Assembly: GCF_014334735.1 (NCBI RefSeq)
Contig: NZ_CP060587.1
Coordinates: 1,364,001-1,428,000, forward strand
Direction: 5' to 3'
Source: Aeromicrobium senzhongii
GTDB lineage: Bacteria > Actinomycetota > Actinomycetes > Propionibacteriales > Nocardioidaceae
DNA: 64,000 nucleotides
The position numbers and the translations under genes were made by a program. Under the pieces are notes generated by a model. It did not search any database. It was not told the origin of the DNA and was given only the letters and a program-made list of their open reading frames with translations. This document shows, in pieces, positions 25,651-38,847 of this stretch (its first letter is position 1; every line of letters begins with the position of its first letter).

Positions 25651-26151
25651 ATGAAGGCTGGCGTCGTGACCGTCGCTGCTATGGCGCTTTCCCTGGGCCT
25701 GACCGGTTGTTCGACGGCCGGCAGCGATGGGGCGAGTGACTGCGACACTCAGGTGAGAGTGGACGGCATCATCTACACCTCCGTCGGCATCGCCGAGCAC
25801 GCGGCCACGAAGTTCTCGACGGCAGAACTGGCTGACTGCGACGACGTGGGGAGAGGCGCCCGCGGGTCCGTGTTCCCCGAGCACCCACGCCGAATCACCA
25901 CCGGGAAGCTCACGGGCTACCCACCCAGCGACGTCCTCGGCATCCGCTTCCAGTTGGATGGTCGACGTCGCACGGTTCTTACTCGATTCGGCATTTCTCG
26001 ACGGCCGCCCGTGGGACGCTCGCCCCATGACGAACGGTCCCCTTCCGCCGGCGGGCTGGTATCCAGATGCGCAGGGCGAGCTGCGTTACTGGGACGGTGC
26101 GGCGTGGACCGACCACACGGCGAGCAACTACCCGCACGCGCAGGATGCTGA
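25651..26151 (+). CDS. Small lipoprotein, unknown function, C-terminus uncertain
   Basis: The 166-codon frame starts at ATG 25651. A lipoprotein signal ends in GLTGC (Cys near residue 18). A small cysteine-containing domain follows: CDTQVRVDGIIYTS, then ADCDDVGRGARGSVFPEHP, up to GYPPSDVLGIRF. This part looks real and resembles small secreted actinobacterial proteins. After about residue 95 the sequence becomes arginine-rich and unprotein-like. The frame then runs 125 bp into the next gene in another frame. I suspect the native C-terminus was lost or displaced by a frameshift near 25960. No SD is obvious. Confidence 0.5.
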   Translation: MKAGVVTVAAMALSLGLTGCSTAGSDGASDCDTQVRVDGIIYTSVGIAEHAATKFSTAELADCDDVGRGARGSVFPEHPRRITTGKLTGYPPSDVLGIRFQLDGRRRTVLTRFGISRRPPVGRSPHDERSPSAGGLVSRCAGRAALLGRCGVDRPHGEQLPARAGC

Positions 26152-26974
26152 CCAGCCGACGCCCACCGGTCTCGCAGCCGGGAAGTCCTCGGCGAGTGCG
26201 AAGGTTCCGTGGACACGTCGGTGGCAGGTCTGGGTGGTGGGCGGCTGCGCTGCACTCCTGGGGGTCGGGGCCCTCGGAAATGCCGCCACCCCGGACACCG
26301 CCGACGACCCCAAGCCGCAGTCCGTCCAGGCAACCGAATCTGCTCCGACGGCGGAGCAGACCACGCCCAGCCCTGAACCGTCTCCCACGCCCACCGAGGA
26401 ACCAACAGAAGAACCCGTTGTCCTTCTGATCATGAAGGACCAGAAGGACGGCGATTCCTGGGTGGGATCAGATGGCAAGGAGTACCGCCTGGGGCTCGTC
26501 AACACACCGGAGCGGAACGAGAAGTGCGGCCCTGAGGCGACCGCTTTCACGCGCAAATTCCTCAGCGACGGCTTCACGGTCGATGCGTACGCGACCGACA
26601 CGTACGGTCGCGCGGTCGCCGAGGTGTTCGATCCGAAGGGCAGGTCGCTCAACGTCGAGCTCGCCAAGAGCGGGCTCGGCGACGGCCGCTACCTCGATCA
26701 GTTCCGTCATGAGAACCCGGACCTGGGTCGTCGTCTCGACCGTGCCTTGGCGTCGGCCGCCAAGCCGGACTGCCGGAAGTCTGCGGCACCGGTCCCTCTC
26801 GTCAAGAAGCCCCGCAAGACCAAGGCTCCAGCGAAGGACTGCATGGCCGGGTACGAACCATGCTTGCCGATCGTTGACGACCTCGACTGTGGCGAGATCG
26901 GCCACTCGGTCGCCGTGACCGGCAGCGACCCGTACCGGCTGGACCGGGACGGCGACGGCACTGGGTGCGACTGA
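26027..26974 (+). CDS. DUF2510-TM-nuclease-excalibur protein
   Basis: The protein has 315 residues. The N-terminal DUF2510 module reads PPAGWYPDAQGELRYWDG. One transmembrane helix follows (about 65-85), then a Pro/Thr/Glu-rich linker. A staphylococcal-nuclease-like domain comes next (about 135-245; RLGLVNTPERNEKCGPEA, then TDTYGRAVAEVF). The C-terminal excalibur calcium-binding motif ends DRDGDGTGCD with paired cysteines. The nuclease part would be outside the cell, anchored by the helix. It is a probable extracellular nuclease. The ATG lies six bases after a GACGCT hexamer. The upstream lipoprotein frame overlaps its first 42 codons. Confidence 0.82.
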   Translation: MTNGPLPPAGWYPDAQGELRYWDGAAWTDHTASNYPHAQDADQPTPTGLAAGKSSASAKVPWTRRWQVWVVGGCAALLGVGALGNAATPDTADDPKPQSVQATESAPTAEQTTPSPEPSPTPTEEPTEEPVVLLIMKDQKDGDSWVGSDGKEYRLGLVNTPERNEKCGPEATAFTRKFLSDGFTVDAYATDTYGRAVAEVFDPKGRSLNVELAKSGLGDGRYLDQFRHENPDLGRRLDRALASAAKPDCRKSAAPVPLVKKPRKTKAPAKDCMAGYEPCLPIVDDLDCGEIGHSVAVTGSDPYRLDRDGDGTGCD

Positions 26975-26994
26975 ACACCCGGAGTGACGTAACC

Positions 26995-27591
26995 TCAGGC
27001 CGTTCGGTCACCTCGGTAGATGTTGCTCTCATGAACTGCCCAGGCCGTCCCGTCAGCGGCGACGATGTAGTCCTTGGTCGCCGAGACGAATCGGCGGGCC
27101 TGACGTCGAGTGAGTGGCAGGCCGGTCGCGCTCCTGGCCGAAGCGACGACTGCGTTCCGCTCCGACCTGGTTTCGCGCCGGTGGCGCCAGATCAGGACCG
27201 ACGTCGCAACCATCCCGATCGCCGCGACCACGGTGGCGACGAGCGTCACGATCTGCCCCCGCGACGACCAGCCATTGTCGCGGGCGACCGAAGTCACGAG
27301 GAGCATCAGGATTCCGACACCGCAGCAGAACGCACTGGCCGACCACCACGACCACACCTGGGGCGGAGCGGTCGGTGGCATGGGCGCGATGACCTCGCCG
27401 GTCGGGGCCAGCGCGAACGACCTGTAGTCGCTTCGAATGTGGAGGGTCCCGTCCCCGTCGATCTCAAATTCGGTTCCTCGTTCGAGATCGAAATGGATGT
27501 CTCCGGCGTCTGCAGCGGCGCCTGCGCCCAAGAACATGACCCAAGTGTCCACGGCCAGGACCGTTGTGTCCCGAACACCGCTCGGCGGCAC
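26995..27591 (-). CDS. Hypothetical two-helix membrane protein
   Basis: The 198-residue protein has two transmembrane helices, at about residues 83-103 and 115-135. The N-terminal half (FEIDGDGTLHIRSDYRSFAL) is strand-rich; the C-terminal half is basic and ends in a strand pair (DYIVAADGTAWAVH). The start is GTG (27589-27591); a later start within the first 20 codons cannot be excluded. No family is recognised. The region 27-28.2 kb appears less GC-biased at third positions than its neighbours, which might mean later acquisition, but this was not measured. Confidence 0.55.
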   Translation of the reverse strand: MPPSGVRDTTVLAVDTWVMFLGAGAAADAGDIHFDLERGTEFEIDGDGTLHIRSDYRSFALAPTGEVIAPMPPTAPPQVWSWWSASAFCCGVGILMLLVTSVARDNGWSSRGQIVTLVATVVAAIGMVATSVLIWRHRRETRSERNAVVASARSATGLPLTRRQARRFVSATKDYIVAADGTAWAVHESNIYRGDRTA

Positions 27592-27669
27592 GCGGGTGAG
27601 GGCGTGCCCTCAACCCGGCGGAATGGGCCCCGGGCGCCCATCGCGTGTCCGACACCTAGGGCGACGTGG

Positions 27670-28041
27670 TCACGGAGCTGCCGCGTGAAGGAGCCGTGCG
27701 AGGAGTTCTGCCAAGGGCGCCATCGCCGCCTCGAAGGGAACGCCCTCCAGCTCCTCGGCTCTCGACGCATCCTCCTCGAGTCGGAGTGCACGGAAGGTGT
27801 CCGGTAGAGAAATGCCCTCGAAGTCGACCTCCACGCCGCGACCGTGTCCGACTGCAAGGTCAATGCAGGCGCCGGTGTCGCGTGGCTGATCGTTCGACTG
27901 GGGCAGGCCCGGGAACCGATCGCTCAGGTCGTCGTGGCCCGCACAGTAGATGACATGGGTATCGGAGGCTTGCCCGGGGGCGAAGCCCACCGGGACTAGA
28001 AGCGGGTCGAGTGCGGCCAAGACCGATCGCGCGAAGTCCAT
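27670..28041 (-). CDS. Hypothetical soluble protein
   Basis: The 123-residue protein has a good N-terminus (MDFARSVLAALDPLLVPVGFA) at ATG 28039-28041. The sequence is mixed alpha/beta with a C-terminal amphipathic helix (PFEAAMAPLAELLARLLHAA). No signal peptide, membrane segment or known motif is visible. It lies 78 bp upstream of the two-helix membrane protein on the same strand, so the two may be co-transcribed. The coding call rests on codon character and start quality. Confidence 0.5.
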   Translation of the reverse strand: MDFARSVLAALDPLLVPVGFAPGQASDTHVIYCAGHDDLSDRFPGLPQSNDQPRDTGACIDLAVGHGRGVEVDFEGISLPDTFRALRLEEDASRAEELEGVPFEAAMAPLAELLARLLHAAAP

Positions 28042-28355
28042 GCCCGAATCGTCGCCTCAATGACCAGTCTGCGGTGCCATTCGAAGAAATCCGAGCCTTG
28101 CTCAATTTCAGTCCTCACCGTCGTGTGGGGCTTCACCGATTCCCTTGTCATCGGGACCGTGGTGCAGACCACCGTGGGTGGGGTCGTCGTCTGTCAGCAC
28201 GTGCGCGGTGCCGGTGCTCGGAGACCAACGAGAACGACTCGCCGATCATGGGCCACCCGCGGGAATCCGGCGGGACGCATCTGTGGCCGTGGCGCACGGG
28301 GGACGGGTTCGCAAGGGCGATGGCGGGTCCCGGAGGGCGGGTGAGTCCGCACTGA
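28042..28355. other. Intergenic region upstream of the pyr promoter
   Basis: This stretch lies between the divergent hypothetical gene and the pyr leader. The short frames here have poor composition. Nothing recognisable was found before the -10 at 28356. Confidence 0.4.
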
Positions 28356-28361
28356 TAACCT
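28356..28361 (+). promoter_or_regulatory. Putative -10 of the pyr operon
   Basis: TAACCT, preceded by TGA as in an extended -10, predicts a start near 28368 and a leader of about 48 nt that contains the PyrR loop. Confidence 0.4.
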
Positions 28362-28380
28362 CGACGAGAACCATCCTTTA

Positions 28381-28410
28381 ACCACCGTCCTGTGAGGCGG
28401 AGAAGGAGGT
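28381..28410 (+). promoter_or_regulatory. PyrR-binding loop masking the pyrR ribosome binding site
   Basis: TCCTGTGAGGCG at 28388-28399 closely fits the PyrR-binding loop core UCCNGNGAGGCU. Flanking ACCACC (28381-28386) can pair with GGAGGT (28405-28410), which contains the pyrR Shine-Dalgarno, apart from one A-A mismatch. PyrR with UMP bound to this loop would therefore block translation initiation. This is the mode proposed for actinobacterial pyr operons, as opposed to the antiterminator mode of Bacillus. No terminator is visible in the leader. Confidence 0.75.
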
Positions 28411-28415
28411 CGGCT

Positions 28416-28945
28416 TTGAGCACCGTCATGGATGCCACCGACATCTCGCGTGCGCTGACACGCATCACCCACGAGATCCTCGAGCGAAATCGCGACGCCG
28501 AAGGCGTGGTGATCCTGGGGATTCCCACCCGCGGCGTCGAACTCGCCGAGCGGATCGCCGCGAAGATGGCCGAGGTCGAGGGGACCACCATCAAGCCCGG
28601 CGCTCTCGACGTCACGATGTACCGCGACGACCTGCGCCTGAAGGCACCCCGCGCGCTGGAGCGCACCAACGTCCCCGAGGACATCGACGGTCGCGTCGTC
28701 GTCCTGGTCGACGACGTGCTGATGAGCGGCCGCACGATCCGGGCCGCGCTCGACGCGCTCAGCGACCTCGGTCGCCCGAAGGCCGTGCAGCTGGCCGTCC
28801 TGGTCGACCGCGGCCACCGCGAGCTGCCGATCCGGGCCGACTTCGTCGGCAAGAACCTGCCCACGTCGAAGACCGAGAAGGTCCGCGTCCGGCTCACCGA
28901 GACCGACGGCGCCGCTGACTCGGTCTCGATCGAGGGGAGCGACGC

Positions 28946-28949
<4 letters not shown>
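28416..28949 (+). CDS. pyrR: PyrR, pyrimidine operon regulator/uracil phosphoribosyltransferase
   Basis: The 177-residue protein has the PRPP-binding loop [22 protein letters not shown] and the N-terminal [16 protein letters not shown] helix of PyrR. It binds pyr mRNA in response to UMP and can have weak UPRTase activity. The start is TTG at 28416, six bases from AAGGAGG. The next ATG (28428) is 18 bases from the SD and would be too far. It is the first gene of the pyr operon, with a four-base overlap into pyrB, and is itself regulated through the leader loop at 28381. Confidence 0.94.
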
Positions 28950-29874
<925 letters not shown>

Positions 29875-29878
<4 letters not shown>

Positions 29879-31152
29879 GCACCGTCATCAAGGGCGCCCG
29901 CATCCTGGGCGACGAGGTGGCCGACATCTTGATGGAGGGCGGTGTCATCACTCAGATCGGCACCGACCTGACCGGTGACGAGGTCGTCGACGCCGAGGGC
30001 CTCATCGCCCTGCCCGGCCTCGTCGACCTGCACACCCATCTGCGCGAGCCGGGCCGCGAGGACGCCGAGACCGTCCTCACCGGCACCCAGGCCGCCGCCA
30101 AGGGCGGCTTCACCTGCGTCTTCGCGATGGCCAACACCGAGCCCGTCGCCGACACCGCCGGCGTCGTCGAGCAGGTCTGGCGCCTCGGTCGCGAGCACGG
30201 CTACGCCGACGTCCAGCCCATCGGCGCCGTCACCGTCGGCCTGGCGGGGGAGCACCTCGCCGAGCTGGGCGCGATGGCCGACTCGGCCGCCCAGGTCCGC
30301 GTCTTCAGCGACGACGGCAAGTGCGTCAGCGACGCCGTCCTCATGCGCCGCGCCCTGGAGTACGTCAAGGCGTTCGACGGCGTCATCGCCCAGCACGCGC
30401 AGGAGCCGCGCCTCACCGAGGGCGCCCAGATGAACGAGGGCCCGCTCTCGGGGGAGCTCGGCCTCACCGGCTGGCCCGCGGTCGCCGAGGAGGCGATCAT
30501 CGCCCGCGACGTCCTGCTGGCCGAGCACGTCGGCAGCCGCCTGCACGTGTGCCACCTGTCCACGCGCGGCTCGGTCGAGATCGTGCGCTGGGCCAAGAGC
30601 CGCGGCATCGACGTCACCGCCGAGGTCACGCCCCACCACCTGCTGCTCGACGACGAACTGGTCCGCAGCTACGACCCGATCTACAAGGTCAACCCGCCGC
30701 TGCGCAGCAAGGACGACGTCCTCGCCGTCCGCGAGGGCCTGGCCGACGGCACGATCGACATCGTCGCCACCGACCACGCCCCGCACCCCATGGAGGACAA
30801 GGAGTGCGAGTGGCAGGCCGCGGCCTTCGGCATGATCGGCCTCGAGACCGCGCTGTCGATCGTGCAGCAGACCATGGTCGACACCGGCGCCCTCACCTGG
30901 GCCCGCGTCGCCGAGGTGATGAGCGCCAATCCGGCGCGCATCGGCCGAGCCACCACCCACGGCCGCCCGCTGGCGATCGGCGAGCCCGCCCACGTGGTGC
31001 TCTACGACCCGACGGCGAAGCGTACGATCGAGCCCGCCGACACCGCGAGCCTCTCGCGCAACACACCGTACGCCGGAAGGGAACTTCCCGGCCGCGTGGT
31101 CGCGACGTTCCTCGCCGGCAAGCCCACCGTCCTGGAAGGAAAGCTGCAGTGA
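29875..31152 (+). CDS. pyrC: Dihydroorotase (class I)
   Basis: The 425-residue metal-dependent amidohydrolase cyclises carbamoyl-aspartate. The [10 protein letters not shown] metal motif, later conserved histidines ([12 protein letters not shown]) and the catalytic Asp in ATDHAPHP are all present. The length fits class I PyrC. The ATG has an AAGGAG SD and overlaps the pyrB stop. It is in turn joined to carA by a GTGA overlap. Confidence 0.97.
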
Positions 31153-32256
31153 CGTTCACCCCCGCCATCCTCGTGCTCGAGGACGGACGCACCTTCCGCG
31201 GCCGCTCCTACGGCGCGACCGGCACCACCATCGCCGAGATCGTCTTCAACACCGGCATGACCGGCTACCAGGAGACGCTCACCGACCCGTCGTACCGCGG
31301 CCAGATCGTCGTCATGACGGCCCCGCACATCGGCAACACCGGCGCCAACCCCGAGGACTTCGAGTCCGGCCGGGTCTGGGTCGACGGCTACGTCGTGCGC
31401 GACCCCGCCCGCCAGCGCTCCAACTGGCGCTCCGACCGCACCCTCGACGAGCTGCTCGCCGAGCAGGGCGTCGTCGGCATCAGCGGCATCGACACCCGCG
31501 CCCTGACGCGCCACCTGCGCGAGCGCGGCTCCATGCGCGCCGGCATCAGCACCGAGGTCCTCGACCCCGAGCAGCTGCTCGAGCAGGTGCAGCAGGCGCC
31601 GGGCATGACCGGCTCGAACTACCTCGCCGACGTCACCGTCCCCGAGGCGCACGTCGTCCCGGCCGAGGGTGAGAAGAAGTACACGGTCGTCGCGCTCGAC
31701 CTGGGCATCAAGGGCATGACCCCCAAGCTCATGGCCAAGCGCGGCATCGAGGTGCACGTGCTGCCCGCCACGGCCTCGCTCGACGAGGTCCTCGCGATCG
31801 AGCCCGACGGCGTCTTCATGTCGAACGGCCCCGGCGACCCGGCCACCGCCGACCACCAGGTCGAACTGGTCCAGGGCGTCCTCGAGCGTGGCACGCCGTA
31901 CTTCGGCATCTGCCTGGGCAACCAGATCTTCGGCCGCGCCCTCGGACGCGGCACCTACAAGCTCAAGTACGGACACCGCGGCGTCAACCAGCCGGTGCAG
32001 GACCGCACGACGGGCAAGGTCGAGATCACCGCGCACAACCACGGGTTCGCCGTGGACGCGCCGCTCGACGAGGACTTCGAGACGCCCTTCGGGCCGGCTC
32101 GGGTCACCCACGTGTGCCTGAACGACGACGTCGTCGAGGGCATCGCCCTGCTGGACCAGCCCGGGTTCAGCGTCCAGTACCACCCCGAGGCCGCCGCGGG
32201 TCCGCACGACGCCGGCTACCTCTTCGACCGCTTCACCGACCTCATGGAGGCAGCTC

Positions 32257-32273
<17 letters not shown>
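31149..32273 (+). CDS. carA: Carbamoyl-phosphate synthase small subunit
   Basis: The 374-residue glutaminase subunit supplies ammonia to CarB. It has an N-terminal CPSase small-chain domain and a C-terminal class I amidotransferase with catalytic C255 in FGICLGNQ. The His-x-Glu of the triad is in [12 protein letters not shown]. The start is GTG overlapping the pyrC stop. The end overlaps carB by 17 bp. Confidence 0.97.
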
Positions 32274-35567
<3,294 letters not shown>

Positions 35568-35571
<4 letters not shown>

Positions 35572-36389
35572 GCTTCGGCAGTCGCGCCCAGGTGGCGATG
35601 CAGGCGTACGGTCCGCTGTGCGTCGGCATCGACCCCCACCCTCATCTGCTCGAGGAGTGGGGGCTGGAGGACTCGGTCGAGGGACTCGATCGGTTCGCCG
35701 CCACCTGCGTCGAGGCGTTCGCCGGCAAGGTCGCGTTCGTGAAGCCGCAGTCGGCCTTCTTCGAGCGCTTCGGCGCCCGCGGCGTCGCCATCCTCGAGCG
35801 CACGCTGCAGGACCTGCGGCACACCGGGTCGTTGACGATCCTGGACGTCAAGCGCGGGGACATCGGCAGCACCACCGAGGCCTACGCCGACGCCTACCTC
35901 GACGACGACGCCCCGATGGCCGCCGACGCGATCACCGTCAGCCCGTACCTGGGCTTCGGGTCGCTGACGCCGTTCTTCGCGGCCGCCGAGAAGAACGACG
36001 CCGGCGTGTTCGTGCTGGCGTTCACCTCGAACCCCGAGGCGATCCGCCTGCAGACCGCGACGACCTCGTCGGGGATGACGGTCGGCGACCAGACCCTGGC
36101 CCAGTTGGCGCTGGCCAACGAGGGTGCCGAGCCGATGGGCTCCTTCGGTGCCGTCATCGGGGCGCGCGTGGCCCACGTCGACGCGCGGCGCCTGGACATC
36201 AACGGGCCGATCCTGGTGCCGGGCTTCGGCGCCCAGGGCGGCACGGTCGAGCACCTGCGCGAGCTGTTCGGGTCGGTCCTCGACTCGATCATCCCCAGCA
36301 CCTCCCGCGAGGTGCTGGCGAAGGGCCCCGACGTCATCGCGCTGCGTGCCGCTGCCGCTGCGGCGAACGACTCGCTGTCCCTGCTCTAG
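35568..36389 (+). CDS. pyrF: Orotidine-5'-phosphate decarboxylase (type 2)
   Basis: The 273-residue enzyme makes UMP. The active-site [10 protein letters not shown] (catalytic Lys-Asp pair) and the phosphate-binding GFGAQGG region match the actinobacterial PyrF2 type, which is longer than the E. coli form. The ATG overlaps the carB stop. No pyrD lies between carB and pyrF or elsewhere in the window. The stop at 36389 abuts the stop of the convergent CHAT gene with no intergenic base. Confidence 0.96.
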
Positions 36390-38840
36390 TCACCAGCCGG
36401 CGCCGAAGCAGACGAACGAGGTCGGCCGGTCGGCCGTGGCCTCGGCCAGCGCGACGGCCGGGGGAGTGCCACCGGCCATGAGCCGGTGTACGTCCTGCAG
36501 GAGCTCGCAGGCCTCGTCGTCGGCGACGGCGGCCGGCGAGGCGATGACGCAGCGGGCGCCCGCGTGCAGCCATGCGTTGACCATGCCGAGCGACTCCTCG
36601 GCCCAGCGCTGGGTCGAGCGGCCCACCTCACAGGCCGAGAGGATCACCACGTCGGGCACTCGGGCCAGTTCGTCGAGGTCGTAGCCGAAGAGGGGGCCGT
36701 CGGCCAGCCGGAGACCCGAGAAGAGGGGGTTCTCCACCGCGTGGCGGCCATGCGCGGAGATGTGCAGCAGGTCGACCTGTCCCGCGGCGGCCAAGGTGGC
36801 GGCGACCGTCGCTGCGTCGTCGGTGAGCGTCACTGCTCGCGGCCATCGCGCCGCCGACTGCTTGACCTCCTCCATGGCGCGGACCACCTCGGGCCCGGCC
36901 ACGAAGGCTGCTCGGCGCGGCTGCGGCAGGCCGCGGGTGGCCAGCCAGCGGGTGGCCGCGGAGGCGACCGTGACGGGCCGTCCCGCGAAGCCGGGAAGCA
37001 TCGACCACGGGATGCCGGCGAGGACGCCGGCCTGGGTGACGACGACGCGCCGATCGCCGACCCGGTCGAGGAGCGGCGCGACCAGCGCATCGCCCACCTC
37101 ACCCAGACGACGCAGCAGACCTGCCCGCACCACGCGAGCGATGGCGTCACCGGAGCGCCCTGCGCTGACGTCGAGGTCCGCACGCAGGCCGCCGAGCAGG
37201 CGCAGGATCGGACCGGACGCGCCCAGGTCGACCACGGATCGGGCCGCATCGGTGACGACGAGGGCGCTGATCCGCGCGGCGCCGTCCCACACGTAGCTGA
37301 CCAGGGCGCTGTCGTGACCGAGCGCCCGTTCGAGGTCGTCGAGCGCGCAGATCTCGTTCACCTCGCCGGAGCCCGCGTCCAGCCACGCCCGTTGCCGGAC
37401 GCGCTCGCGCAGGTTCTCGAGTCGCCGGGCCGCGCTCGTGTCCGGTTCGGGCTCGGCCACGGTCAGCGCACGGATCTCCATCAGGTCTGCGGCCGTGGCG
37501 CCGTCGCGGGGCGGTCGCACGGGAACGACCCGTGTCGTCAGCGCCCGGGCGCGCTCCGACCACTCGAAGACCAGCTCGGGCGATCCGCCGTCCAGCGTCA
37601 GGCGGATGCCCGATGCGGCGAGTCCGCGGCCGTGGCCGACCACCGAGCTCATCATGTCGAGGCTGCCGAACGTCGACTGCCAGTCGTGGAGGAGACCCAG
37701 CCCCGCGCGCAGGTGCGCCAAGGCGTCGTCACGGGACCCCTCAGCCAGTGCGAGATCGGCCATCGCGGCCCGCTCGAGCAGCCGCTCGGTGAGGGAGTCG
37801 GTGCTGGTGGTGCGGCTGCGCTGCATCCGCGTCCGTGCCGCGGTCAGGTCGCCCACGGCGATCGCGGCGCGGGCAGCGTTGAGATCGAGCAACTGTGCCT
37901 CGTGATCGAGGCGGCGCTCGCGCAGGGCGGCAGCCAACCGGTCCGTCTCCGGCAACCAGGCCGCGGGCACGGTGGCGATGCGCGCCTGCGCGACCGCCTC
38001 GAGGATCTCGGCGCGAAGAGCCCATGACTCGCTCCCGATCCGGCGCAGTCGCTGTGCCGTGAGGCGCGCGAGTCGCCGGGACCGCTGCGGGTCCGTGGCC
38101 AGCAGGGCTCGGGCGGCGACCAGGTCGCACTCCGCCCGCATCTGGTGGTGGCGGTGTCGTCCCAGGATCGCGGCGCTGGCCTCCAGCAGGCCGATCGCCT
38201 CGCTGGCCATGCCGGCATTGAGCAGTGCCTCGGCCCGGTCCTGGTCGACGAGCGCCAGCGCCACCTGCGAGCCCTCGGCCAGGACGGGACGTGCCGCCTC
38301 CATCAGGCGCAGTGCGGTGGCGAGGTCCCACCGGCGCATCGCCGCATAACCGCTGTTGTGCTGCGCCGTCGCGTGGCCCACCGCGTCGCCGAGTTGCTGG
38401 AAGGCGGCAGCGGCGCGGGCGAAGTCGCGCTCGGCCGCGGCGAAGTCGCCGAGTCGCAGCCGGACGACACCCAGATCGTTGAGGCTGTTGGCGAGCTCCA
38501 AGGACGCGTCGGGCAGGTGGTCGATCGACTGCTCGTAGAGCGCCAAGGATCGGTCGTACTCGCCGCGCCGCTGGTGCAGCGCCGCCTCCTGGCTCGTGAT
38601 GAGCGCGGTGACCTGCGGCGAGTCGACGCCGAGGCCATGGGCCTGCCCGCACAGTTCGAGACCTGTCTCGGGCTCGCCCAGCTCCGTCACTGCCAGGGCC
38701 AGGCTGACCAGGATCCGCGCCTGCAACTCCAGCGACGGGTCGCGGGTCAGGGCGCGCTGGAACTCACGGCGTGCCGAGGCGTACCGCCACTGGTGGAGGT
38801 GTTCGAGCCCCCGACGGTGCAGCTCCTGCGCGGTGAGCAT
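36390..38840 (-). CDS. TPR-CHAT caspase-like protease
   Basis: The 816-residue protein has an N-terminal two-thirds made of helical TPR-like repeats, from about residue 1 to 420 (for example GLEHLHQWRYASARREFQRAL and LGDFAAAERDFARAAAAF). A C-terminal CHAT (caspase HetF-associated with TPRs) domain follows at about 520-816, with the catalytic dyad H697 (HISAHG) and C737 (LSACEVG), both present and in the expected spacing. CHAT enzymes are clan CD cysteine proteases related to separase and caspases. The ATG is 38838-38840; the long frame upstream is a shadow. It is last in a four-gene operon with a sigma factor, a small protein and a subtilase. Confidence 0.9.
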   Translation of the reverse strand: MLTAQELHRRGLEHLHQWRYASARREFQRALTRDPSLELQARILVSLALAVTELGEPETGLELCGQAHGLGVDSPQVTALITSQEAALHQRRGEYDRSLALYEQSIDHLPDASLELANSLNDLGVVRLRLGDFAAAERDFARAAAAFQQLGDAVGHATAQHNSGYAAMRRWDLATALRLMEAARPVLAEGSQVALALVDQDRAEALLNAGMASEAIGLLEASAAILGRHRHHQMRAECDLVAARALLATDPQRSRRLARLTAQRLRRIGSESWALRAEILEAVAQARIATVPAAWLPETDRLAAALRERRLDHEAQLLDLNAARAAIAVGDLTAARTRMQRSRTTSTDSLTERLLERAAMADLALAEGSRDDALAHLRAGLGLLHDWQSTFGSLDMMSSVVGHGRGLAASGIRLTLDGGSPELVFEWSERARALTTRVVPVRPPRDGATAADLMEIRALTVAEPEPDTSAARRLENLRERVRQRAWLDAGSGEVNEICALDDLERALGHDSALVSYVWDGAARISALVVTDAARSVVDLGASGPILRLLGGLRADLDVSAGRSGDAIARVVRAGLLRRLGEVGDALVAPLLDRVGDRRVVVTQAGVLAGIPWSMLPGFAGRPVTVASAATRWLATRGLPQPRRAAFVAGPEVVRAMEEVKQSAARWPRAVTLTDDAATVAATLAAAGQVDLLHISAHGRHAVENPLFSGLRLADGPLFGYDLDELARVPDVVILSACEVGRSTQRWAEESLGMVNAWLHAGARCVIASPAAVADDEACELLQDVHRLMAGGTPPAVALAEATADRPTSFVCFGAGW

Positions 38841-38847
38841 GCCTCCA

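Noticed and set aside
28060-28381. Short plus-strand genes upstream of pyrR
   Set aside because: The overlapping open frames here have no SD, no motifs and low-complexity Arg/Pro composition.
28428-28430. ATG start for pyrR
   Set aside because: It is 18 bases from the SD; TTG 28416 has ideal six-base spacing.
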